6,633 bases of DNA from an uncultured Acidimicrobiales bacterium (GTDB lineage Bacteria > Actinomycetota > Acidimicrobiia > Acidimicrobiales > Iamiaceae), in NCBI GenBank assembly GCA_937926025.1, contig CALANQ010000240.1, positions 1 through 6,633 of the forward strand, read 5' to 3'. The position numbers were made by a program, and so were the translations under genes. The stretch's first letter is position 1, and every line of letters starts with the position of its first letter. The notes beneath the pieces are model-generated. The model saw only the letters and a program-made list of their open reading frames with translations. It had not been told where the DNA came from and did no database searches. Shown here one piece after another: positions 1-5,036 of the stretch.

Positions 1-467
1 CCTTCACCGCCATGGGCGCCGAGGTCACGCTGGTGGCCCCGCCGACGCTCCTGCCGCCCAGCCTCGAGGGCTGGCCGGTCAAGGTCAGCCACGACCTGGA
101 CCAGGTGCTGCCCACCGTCGACGTGGTGTACCTGCTCCGCATGCAGCGCGAGCGCATGAGCGAGGCCCTGCTGCCGTCGCTGCGGGAGTACACGGCCACC
201 TTCGGCCTGACCAACCGCCGGGTGGAGCTCCTCGCCGACGATGCCCTGGTCATGCACCCGGGTCCCATGAACCGCGGCGTGGAGATCGCCGCCGAGGTGG
301 CCGACCTGCCCCGGTCGGTCATCCTCGACCAGGTCCGCAACGGCGTCGCCGTCCGCATGGCCGTCCTGTACCTGCTCCTGGGATCGGGCACCGGCCTGGT
401 CCCGCCGCCCGCCGTCCCCGCCGACGAACCCACCGAAGCCAACGAGGAAGAACCCGATCGTGCCTGA
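1..467 (+). CDS. pyrB: aspartate carbamoyltransferase, C-terminal part (cut by window start)
   Basis: This is the catalytic chain of aspartate transcarbamylase, which joins carbamoyl phosphate and L-aspartate to give N-carbamoyl-L-aspartate, the first committed step of cytosolic pyrimidine synthesis. Codons are in frame from base 3, and about 154 residues of the aspartate-binding domain are visible. Diagnostic motifs are LLRMQRERM (nt 132-158), the family hallmark HPGPMNRG (nt 255-278) and QVRNGVAVRMAVLYLLLG near the end. After the conserved core comes a Pro/Glu-rich tail of about 28 residues (GSGTGLVPPP... ending EEEPDRA) that looks non-conserved and flexible. The carbamoyl-phosphate-binding N-terminal domain lies upstream of the window. 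The stop TGA (465-467) lies inside the start of pyrC, an 8-nt overlap that indicates one mRNA. The alternative, ornithine carbamoyltransferase, is unlikely given MNRG and the pyrC neighbour. Confidence 0.96.
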   Translation, partial: FTAMGAEVTLVAPPTLLPPSLEGWPVKVSHDLDQVLPTVDVVYLLRMQRERMSEALLPSLREYTATFGLTNRRVELLADDALVMHPGPMNRGVEIAAEVADLPRSVILDQVRNGVAVRMAVLYLLLGSGTGLVPPPAVPADEPTEANEEEPDRA

Positions 468-1743
468 GTCCCCGTCCATCGTCATCAAGGGCGGGCGCGT
501 CGTCGACGCCACCGGCGAGCGCACCGCCGACGTCGTCATCGCCGACGGCCGCATCGCCGGCGTGGGCGACGACCTCACCGCCGACCGCACGCTCGACGCC
601 GCCGGGTGCATCGTGGCCCCCGGTCTGGTCGACATCCACACCCACCTGCGCGAGCCGGGCAAGGAGGAGGCCGAGACGGTGGAGACCGGTGCCCGCGGCG
701 CCGCCCTGGGTGGGTACACGGCCATCCTCGCCATGCCCAACACCACCCCGGCCATCGACAGTGCGGCGGTGGTCCAGCAGGTGCTCGACCTGGGCCGCAC
801 CGCGCCCTGCGACGTGTACACGTCCGGGGCCATCACCGTCGGCCGGGGCGGCGAGCAGCTCGCCCCTATGGCCGAGATGGCGGCGCTGGGCGTGCGCCTG
901 TTCACCGACGACGGTTCCGGCGTGCAGAGCAACGCCCTGATGCGCCGGGCCATGGAGTACGCCACCGGACTCGGTGTCACACTGGCCCAGCACTGCGAGG
1001 ACGACGCCCTCTGCGGCGGCGGCCACATGCACGAGGGGGAGTGGTCCGCCCGCCTCGGCATCCCCGGCCAGCCCGCCGAGGCCGAGGAGCTGATGGTCAT
1101 GCGCGACATCGCCCTGGCCCGTCTCACCGGCTGCAAGGTCCACTTCCAGCACATGAGCACGGCCCGGTCCGTCGCCATGATCCGCGACGCCATCGCCGCC
1201 GGGCTGCCCGTCACCGCCGAGGCCACCACCCACCACTTCACGCTCACCCACGCGGAGTGCGCCAGCTACGACCCGGTGTTCAAGGTCAACCCGCCGCTGC
1301 GCACGGCGGAGGACGTGGCCGCGGTGAAGGCCGGTCTGGCCGACGGCGCCATCGGCATCATCGCCACGGATCACGCGCCCCACACCGCGGAGACCAAGGA
1401 GCTGCCGTTCGACCAGGCGCCCCCCGGCATGCTCGGCCTCGAGACGGCGCTGGCCCTGGCCCTCACCGAGCTGGACCTCCCGATCCAGCAGATCCTGGCC
1501 GCCCTGTCGTGGAACCCGGCGGCGGTCATCGGCGCTGGCGACGCCCACGGTCTCCCGGTGGCCGAGGGCAACCCCGCCAACCTCTGCGTCATCGATCCCG
1601 ACGTCACGTGGACCATCGACGGCGGCGCCATGGCCAGCCGCAGCCGCAACACGCCGTACCAGGGCCGTGAGGTCAGGGGCCGGGTCCGCCACACCATCCT
1701 CCACGGCGAGCCCGTGGTGATCGCCGGCGAAGCCCAGCGCTAG
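460..1743 (+). CDS. pyrC: dihydroorotase, class I (zinc amidohydrolase)
   Basis: It catalyses reversible cyclisation of N-carbamoyl-L-aspartate to L-dihydroorotate, the third step of UMP synthesis, in the cytosol. The 427-residue length fits class I (bacterial/CAD-like) dihydroorotases. Metal-site motifs appear in order: DIHTHLREPG with His60 and His62; the TDDGSGVQ loop with Asp150/Asp151; QHCED with His178; HFQHMST with His231; and TDHAPH with the catalytic Asp304. EGEWSARLGIPGQPAEAEE (about 192-210) and NPP (about 278-280) are further family signatures. The chosen start is GTG at 460, because GAGGAAG (444-450) sits 9 nt upstream and the protein then begins just before the IVIKGGRVVD strand typical of the family. 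It overlaps pyrB by 8 nt, so translation is probably coupled. The stop TAG ends 3 nt before the stop of the convergent dehydrogenase gene, and no intrinsic terminator is evident there. The substrate assignment rests on both motifs and the pyrB neighbour. Confidence 0.97.
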   Translation: MPESPSIVIKGGRVVDATGERTADVVIADGRIAGVGDDLTADRTLDAAGCIVAPGLVDIHTHLREPGKEEAETVETGARGAALGGYTAILAMPNTTPAIDSAAVVQQVLDLGRTAPCDVYTSGAITVGRGGEQLAPMAEMAALGVRLFTDDGSGVQSNALMRRAMEYATGLGVTLAQHCEDDALCGGGHMHEGEWSARLGIPGQPAEAEELMVMRDIALARLTGCKVHFQHMSTARSVAMIRDAIAAGLPVTAEATTHHFTLTHAECASYDPVFKVNPPLRTAEDVAAVKAGLADGAIGIIATDHAPHTAETKELPFDQAPPGMLGLETALALALTELDLPIQQILAALSWNPAAVIGAGDAHGLPVAEGNPANLCVIDPDVTWTIDGGAMASRSRNTPYQGREVRGRVRHTILHGEPVVIAGEAQR

Positions 1744-1746
1744 GGA

Positions 1747-2556
1747 CTACTTGAGGCCGGGGTGGCGGCTGGCCAGGAGCGGGACCAGGAGGCGCTTGGG
1801 GGCCAGGTGGGCGAAGGTGGCGCCGACGCGGTTGGCGGTGCCGGGGATGGCCACGGGGTGGTTGGCGGCCAGGGCGTCGAGGCCGCACTTCGCCACCGCT
1901 TCGGGGGACTCCCACATGAAGCTCGGCAGGCTGGCCTCGGCCTCGTCCTTGTCGAAGCCGGCGGCCTCGCCGAAGCCGGTGTCGACCGGGCCGGGGCAGA
2001 GGGCGGTGGCGTGGACGCCGGTGCCCCGGAGCTCTCCGCCCAGGCTGCGGGTGTACGACAGCACGAACGCCTTGCAGCCGCCGTAGCCGGCCTGGCCGGG
2101 CAGGGGCTGGAACGCGGCGGTGGACGCCACGTTCAAGATGCCGCCCCGGCCCCGCGCCACCATGCCGGGCAGGAACCGGACGGTCAGGTCGACGACCGCC
2201 ACCACGTCGAGCTCGATCATCGCCATCTCGGCGGCGGGGTCGGCCTCGGCGGCCCGCCCGAGGGTCGACAGGCCGGCGTTATTCACCAGGATGTCGGGCG
2301 TCAGGCCGAGGTCGGTGACCCGGTCCAGCAGTCCGGCGCGGGCGTCGCGATCGGTCAGGTCGGTGGCCAGCACCTCGGCTCGGACGCCTGAGCCCCGCAG
2401 CTCCGCAGCCAGGTCGGCGAGCTTGTCCGCCGAGCGGGCCACCAGGGTGACCCCGTGACCGCGCCCGGCTAGGTCCCGGGCGATGGCCGCGCCGATGCCG
2501 GACGAGGCACCGGTGACGACGGAGGTGTGGTCGGGGGCGGGGGTGGGAAGGGCCAT
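1747..2556 (-). CDS. short-chain dehydrogenase/reductase (SDR), substrate unknown
   Basis: This is a 269-residue classical SDR, a soluble single-domain Rossmann-fold NAD(P)-dependent oxidoreductase. The sequence shows the cofactor glycine motif TGASSGIG (15-22), Arg41 after the second strand (LVARS, favouring NADP(H)), NNAG (92-95), catalytic Ser145 (NVASTAAF), the YGGCK motif with Tyr158 and Lys162, and PGPVDTGF after the active site. The usual tetrad Asn in the helix before the Ser strand is Asp here (IELDVV, Asp117). The start is ATG at 2556-2554. The frame stays open further upstream, but that part has no SDR homology and would run over the divergent glycosyltransferase gene. No Shine-Dalgarno precedes this ATG, so the mRNA may be leaderless. 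The gene converges on pyrC with 3 nt between stops. Nothing in the sequence shows its substrate or a role in pyrimidine metabolism. Confidence 0.92.
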   Translation of the reverse strand: MALPTPAPDHTSVVTGASSGIGAAIARDLAGRGHGVTLVARSADKLADLAAELRGSGVRAEVLATDLTDRDARAGLLDRVTDLGLTPDILVNNAGLSTLGRAAEADPAAEMAMIELDVVAVVDLTVRFLPGMVARGRGGILNVASTAAFQPLPGQAGYGGCKAFVLSYTRSLGGELRGTGVHATALCPGPVDTGFGEAAGFDKDEAEASLPSFMWESPEAVAKCGLDALAANHPVAIPGTANRVGATFAHLAPKRLLVPLLASRHPGLK

Positions 2557-2611
2557 GGCGCAGACGCTACGACGCGTAGCCGCCGTGTACCTTTCCGACC
2601 GTGGGGGGCAA
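2557..2611. promoter_or_regulatory. divergent promoter region with a 15-bp perfect dyad
   Basis: This 55-bp spacer separates the dehydrogenase start from the glycosyltransferase start. It holds the inverted repeat GCTACG-ACG-CGTAGC (2566-2580), with 6-bp arms and a 3-nt centre, a shape typical of an operator for a dimeric repressor. Candidate actinobacterial -10 boxes of the TANNNT type flank or overlap it. On the minus strand TAGCGT (2569-2564) would place the transcription start at about the dehydrogenase ATG, giving a leaderless mRNA. On the plus strand TACCTT (2588-2593) would start transcription at about 2600. No good -35 box is visible for either. The dyad is seen directly; promoter and operator roles are inferred. 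Confidence 0.4.
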
Positions 2612-3364
2612 GTGAACAGCGCACCAGAAGGTGTTGCACCGACGCTCAGCGTGGTGGTCCCGGCCTTCAACGAGGAGGCCAGCATCGAGTGGGCCACCCG
2701 GTCGCTCCGCGCCGGACTGCGCGGCGCCGAGGACCTCGGCGCGGTCGGAGCGACGGAGGTCGTGGTGGTCGACGATCACTCCACCGATGCCACCTGGGCC
2801 GTCCTGGAGCGCCTGGCGACCGAGGACGGGCCGCCGCTGCGGGCCATCGCCGCCACCGGACCCCAGGGGCTCGGGGCGACCATCCGCCAGGGCCTTGGAG
2901 CAGCCAGCGGCGACCTGGTGCTCTACACCGACGCCGCCCTCCCGTTCGACCCGGTCGAGATCCCGCGGCTGGTCGGGACGCTGAGCCGCTACGACGCCGA
3001 TGTGGTGTGCGGCTACCGCCTCGACCGGACCTCCGAGGGGTACCGACGGGCCGCCCAGTCGCACGCGTTCAACGTGCTGGCTCGGGTCCTGCTCCCGATC
3101 CGGATCCGCGACGTGAACTTCGCCTGCAAGCTGCTCCGGCGGTCGGCGCTGGACGTGGTGGTCCCGGACCTCCGCAGCGATGGGCCGTTCATCGACGCCG
3201 AGCTGGTGGCCCGCTTCGCCCACCACGACCTGCGCGTCGTGCAGGTCGGCGTCGACTACTTCCCGCGGTTCGACGCCGCCTCGACCCTGGGCGGTCCTGC
3301 CGCCATCCGCTCGATCGTCACCGAAGCCGTCGAGCTGCGCCGCGACCTCCGCCGCCCTCGATGA
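2612..3364 (+). CDS. family 2 glycosyltransferase, dolichyl/polyprenyl-phosphate mannose synthase-like
   Basis: This is a cytosolic or membrane-peripheral GT-A fold transferase of about 250 residues. Seen in order: the nucleotide-sugar-binding strand SVVVPAFNEE (13-22), VVVVDDHSTD (50-59), GLGATIRQGLGAASGD (86-101, a variant of the usual G-K-G/G loop), the metal-site region YTDAALPFDP (105-114), then RDVNFACKLLRR and FIDAELVARF in the acceptor half, and VGVDYFPR. This pattern fits the branch that transfers a sugar from a nucleotide donor to polyprenyl phosphate. There is no C-terminal transmembrane segment. The second Asp of the usual DAD metal motif is Ala109, which may weaken activity or mark a variant metal site. 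I chose GTG 2612 after GGGGGG (2603-2608); ATG 2555 is also in frame but overlaps the divergent gene's start codon. The stop overlaps the next start (ATGA, 3361-3364), so translation is coupled. Donor and acceptor are not known. Confidence 0.85.
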   Translation: MNSAPEGVAPTLSVVVPAFNEEASIEWATRSLRAGLRGAEDLGAVGATEVVVVDDHSTDATWAVLERLATEDGPPLRAIAATGPQGLGATIRQGLGAASGDLVLYTDAALPFDPVEIPRLVGTLSRYDADVVCGYRLDRTSEGYRRAAQSHAFNVLARVLLPIRIRDVNFACKLLRRSALDVVVPDLRSDGPFIDAELVARFAHHDLRVVQVGVDYFPRFDAASTLGGPAAIRSIVTEAVELRRDLRRPR

Positions 3365-4179
3365 CCGGCACGCCGCTGATCGTCACGGCGGACGACTACG
3401 GCCTGACCGACGCGACCTGTCGGGCGATCCTGGAGGCCCACGAGCTCGGCGTGGTCACGGCGACGTCGGCGCTGGCGGTCGCCCCGGGCATCGAGCGGCG
3501 CCTGGCGCTGGTCGACGGGGGCGGGTCGCTATCGGTCGGGGTCCACCTCGCCCTGGTCGGGGAGGACCGGCCGCTCCTCAGCAGGGCGGAGATCCCCACG
3601 CTGGTCGACGGCGAGGGGAGGTTCGCCGCCTCGTGGCGCCAGCTGCTCCCGCGGCTGGCCGCCCGCCGCGTAGACCCTGACGACGTACGGCGGGAGCTGG
3701 ACGCCCAGATCCAGCGGGTGGCGGCCCAGGTCGAGCCGACCCACCTGGACTCCCACCAGCACCTCCACCTGTGGCCGTCGGTCGCATCGGTGGTCGTGGA
3801 CCTGGCCGTCCAGCACCGGATCGGTGCCGTGCGCGTGCCCCGTTCGACCCAGACGGGTCTCCGGGCCCGGGCGATCGACCGCCTCGCCCGGCGCCTGGCC
3901 GCTCGGATCGATGCGGCCGGGCTGGCGCGCACCGAGCGGTTCTGCGGGCTCGACGAGGCGGGAGGGTGGTCCGCCGCCCGTCTCGAGGCCGTCCTCGAAG
4001 CGCTGGCGCGCACCACCGGATCGGTGGAGTGCAACGTCCATCCCGGCGCCCACGACGACCCCGAGCGGGCGCGGTTCGCCTGGGACTACCGGTGGGGCGA
4101 GGAGCGGGACGCGTTGGTCGGCCCAGCTCTGCGCCGGACGATCGACCGTCTCGGGTTCGAGCTGGTGGGGCGCCGGTGA
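3361..4179 (+). CDS. YdjC/ChbG/HpnK-family carbohydrate deacetylase
   Basis: The product is a 272-residue metal-dependent sugar N-deacetylase-like protein. Family hallmarks are TADDYG (9-14, metal ligands Asp11/Asp12), GVHLALVGEDRPL (60-72, His62), the histidine-rich HLDSHQHLH (128-136, including metal-ligand candidate His132) and NVHPG with His227 near the C terminus. In ChbG the family removes acetyl groups from N-acetylglucosamine units of chito-oligosaccharides. HpnK acts in hopanoid biosynthesis, and Francisella NaxD deacetylates a polyprenyl-phosphate-linked amino sugar. The 4-nt overlaps with a glycosyltransferase upstream and a methyltransferase downstream make a lipid-linked sugar a more likely substrate here than free chitobiose; that is inference. 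There is no signal peptide, so it acts in the cytosol. No clear Shine-Dalgarno precedes ATG 3361, and initiation probably depends on the upstream ribosome terminating at the ATGA overlap. Confidence 0.88.
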   Translation: MTGTPLIVTADDYGLTDATCRAILEAHELGVVTATSALAVAPGIERRLALVDGGGSLSVGVHLALVGEDRPLLSRAEIPTLVDGEGRFAASWRQLLPRLAARRVDPDDVRRELDAQIQRVAAQVEPTHLDSHQHLHLWPSVASVVVDLAVQHRIGAVRVPRSTQTGLRARAIDRLARRLAARIDAAGLARTERFCGLDEAGGWSAARLEAVLEALARTTGSVECNVHPGAHDDPERARFAWDYRWGEERDALVGPALRRTIDRLGFELVGRR

Positions 4180-4853
4180 ACGGGGGAGCGGTGTCGCCGC
4201 TGCGGCTGTACCGGGGCCAGGGCGCGGGCACCCGCCTCCGCACGGCGCTGCGCTGGCGCACCGCGCCGCTGGACCGGGTCGCCGGGCTGCTGCCGGCCAC
4301 GGGCACGGTGCTGGACTGGGGCTGCGGCCACGGTCTGGTGGCGCTGCAGGCCGCTCGCCGGAGCCCAGAGGTCCAGGTGGTCGGATGCGAGATCGACGGG
4401 GCCAAGGTGCGGTCGGCCACGGCGGCCGCGGCGGCGGCGGGGCTGTCGGACCGGGTCGCCTTCGAGGTGGTGGACGCCGCGGCGCGCCCGTCGGGCTCGT
4501 GGGACGGGATCGTCCTCTGCGACGTGCTGTACCTCCAGGCGCCAGGAGACCGGTCCGACCTGGTGGCGGCGGCCGCGGCCGCCCTGGCCCCCGGCGGGGT
4601 GCTGGTCTGCAAGGAGGTGGATCGCACGCCTCGGTGGAAGTGGGTCCTGTGCTCGTTCCAGGAGCAGATCTCGGTCCGGATCCTGAGGATCACCCGGCCC
4701 GGCACCGGGTTGGGGGAGCTGCCCGACCCGGCCGAGGTCGCCGCCTGGATGGGGGCCGCCGGCCTCGCCGTGGAGCGGGTCCCGCTCGGCTGGGGGAGCC
4801 ACGTGCCGCACGTGGCGCTCCTGGGGCGGCGGTCCGCGACCGCCGTGCCATGA
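4176..4853 (+). CDS. class I SAM-dependent methyltransferase, substrate unknown
   Basis: The product is a 225-residue Rossmann-like methyltransferase. SAM-binding motif I is VLDWGCGHG (45-53), and the acidic ribose-binding segment is VGCEID (69-74). WDGIVLCDVLY is the motif II/IV region, and LAPGGVLVCKEVD marks the strand before the substrate region. An alanine run (TAAAAAAAG, about nt 4418-4442) and another in DLVAAAAAAL are GC-driven low complexity in helices. The start is GTG 4176, overlapping the deacetylase stop as GTGA, with GGTGGGG (4164-4170) as Shine-Dalgarno; the longer open frame upstream merely overlaps the deacetylase gene. It is the last gene of the three-gene unit. The next feature downstream is the carA control region, and I see no intrinsic terminator directly after its stop. 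The methyl acceptor (sugar, lipid or small molecule) cannot be read from the sequence. Confidence 0.87.
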   Translation: MNGGAVSPLRLYRGQGAGTRLRTALRWRTAPLDRVAGLLPATGTVLDWGCGHGLVALQAARRSPEVQVVGCEIDGAKVRSATAAAAAAGLSDRVAFEVVDAAARPSGSWDGIVLCDVLYLQAPGDRSDLVAAAAAALAPGGVLVCKEVDRTPRWKWVLCSFQEQISVRILRITRPGTGLGELPDPAEVAAWMGAAGLAVERVPLGWGSHVPHVALLGRRSATAVP

Positions 4854-4890
4854 CCGATATCCGGACTCCCGTGGCACCGGTCCCGGGTGG

Positions 4891-4896
4891 TAGGTT
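4891..4896 (+). promoter_or_regulatory. candidate -10 box of a carA promoter
   Basis: TAGGTT fits the TANNNT -10 pattern of high-GC bacteria and is one of few A/T-containing hexamers in the 48 bases after the methyltransferase stop. It would start transcription at about 4902-4904, almost exactly at the base of the PyrR hairpin. No convincing -35 box lies 16-18 bp upstream. Read-through from the upstream three-gene unit could supply transcripts instead. Confidence 0.35.
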
Positions 4897-4901
4897 GCCG
4901 T

Positions 4902-4942
4902 TCTGACCGTGAAGCGGGTCCTGTGAGGCCCGCACGGACAGG
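4902..4942 (+). promoter_or_regulatory. PyrR-binding RNA hairpin (UMP-responsive) before carA
   Basis: The RNA folds as a two-part hairpin. The upper stem CGGGUC/GGCCCG (4915-4920 with 4927-4932) closes the hexaloop CUGUGA (4921-4926). A 5' purine bulge AAG (4912-4914) separates it from the lower stem CCGUG/CACGG (4907-4911 with 4933-4937). An A-A mismatch then leads into UCUG/CAGG (4902-4905 with 4939-4942, with one U-G pair). The core GGUCCUGUGAGGCC matches the PyrR-binding consensus ARUCCNGNGAGGYU at nearly every position, with the expected C-N-G-N-G-A hexaloop and 5' purine bulge. PyrR bound to UMP or UTP would stabilise it. The 3' arm contains AGG of the leader-ORF Shine-Dalgarno, so binding should block ribosome entry. 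pyrR itself is not in the window; it often precedes pyrB. Confidence 0.88.
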
Positions 4943-4944
4943 AG
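4940..4944 (+). promoter_or_regulatory. Shine-Dalgarno of the carA leader ORF, overlapped by the PyrR hairpin
   Basis: AGGAG lies 8 nt before ATG 4953. Its first three bases (4940-4942) pair in the base of the PyrR hairpin. This overlap is what makes PyrR occupancy a plausible switch for leader translation. Confidence 0.7.
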
Positions 4945-4952
4945 AACCGCAG

Positions 4953-5036
4953 ATGGCACAACTCGCTTCGCCGCCCGAGCCCCCTCACGGGGGCTTTCTT
5001 TTTGCCCGGATCCGGGTCGATCGGGGGCTCCGATGA
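4953..5036 (+). CDS. 27-residue leader peptide ORF upstream of and overlapping carA
   Basis: The ORF is a 27-codon frame beginning MAQLASPPEP and ending VDRGLR, with TGA at 5034-5036. It has AGGAG at the right distance from its ATG, and its stop overlaps the carA ATG as ATGA (5033-5036), the usual sign of termination-reinitiation coupling. It spans the whole intrinsic terminator (codons for GAG-CCC-CCT-CAC-GGG-GGC-TTT-CTT-TTT form the stem, loop and U tract). The peptide has no recognisable domain and no run of regulatory codons, so translating it probably matters more than its sequence. A ribosome on it would cover and melt the terminator and then restart at carA. When PyrR blocks the Shine-Dalgarno, the terminator can form. 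The frame and signals are seen; expression is inferred. Confidence 0.72.
   Translation: MAQLASPPEPPHGGFLFARIRVDRGLR
4978..5003 (+). terminator. intrinsic terminator (attenuator) before carA
   Basis: AGCCCCC (4978-4984) and GGGGGCT (4989-4995) form a perfect 7-bp stem around the 4-nt loop TCAC, followed by TTTCTTTTT (4995-5003). The T-rich tract is striking in such GC-rich DNA. It lies 36 nt after the PyrR hairpin and inside the leader ORF, so it looks like a conditional attenuator. It could also stop read-through from the upstream unit. Confidence 0.88.

Noticed and set aside
606..1670. 354-codon plus-strand frame inside pyrC
   Set aside because: The translation is Arg/Pro/His-rich low complexity in a shifted frame of pyrC and has no own start signals.
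319..1704. 461-codon open frame on the minus strand opposite pyrB/pyrC
   Set aside because: It is antisense to a clear dihydroorotase, rich in Gly/Arg/Val/His with no domain, and explained by GC-biased third positions.
1735..1760. Bidirectional terminator between the convergent pyrC and SDR stops
   Set aside because: Only 3 nt separate the stops, and I see no hairpin with a T tract on either strand.
2483..2611. N-terminal extension of the glycosyltransferase to an ATG at 2483 or 2555
   Set aside because: It would overlap the divergent SDR coding region or start codon, and the added residues match no family; GTG 2612 starts just before the conserved core.
2557..2697. N-terminal extension of the SDR to 2697
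   Set aside because: The extra 47 residues are antisense to the glycosyltransferase start and lack SDR features; the Rossmann motif starts 15 residues after ATG 2556.
2527..3360. Fusion of an upstream open frame to the deacetylase
   Set aside because: The upstream part is the glycosyltransferase gene read in the wrong frame (Arg/Pro-rich); deacetylase homology starts at ATG 3361.
4086..4988. 300-codon minus-strand frame across the methyltransferase and carA leader
   Set aside because: It is antisense to well-supported features and has no recognisable motif.
5005..5016. Palindrome CCCGGATCCGGG as a second terminator or an operator
   Set aside because: It has no loop and no U tract, and it lies inside the leader ORF; at most it adds to local RNA structure.
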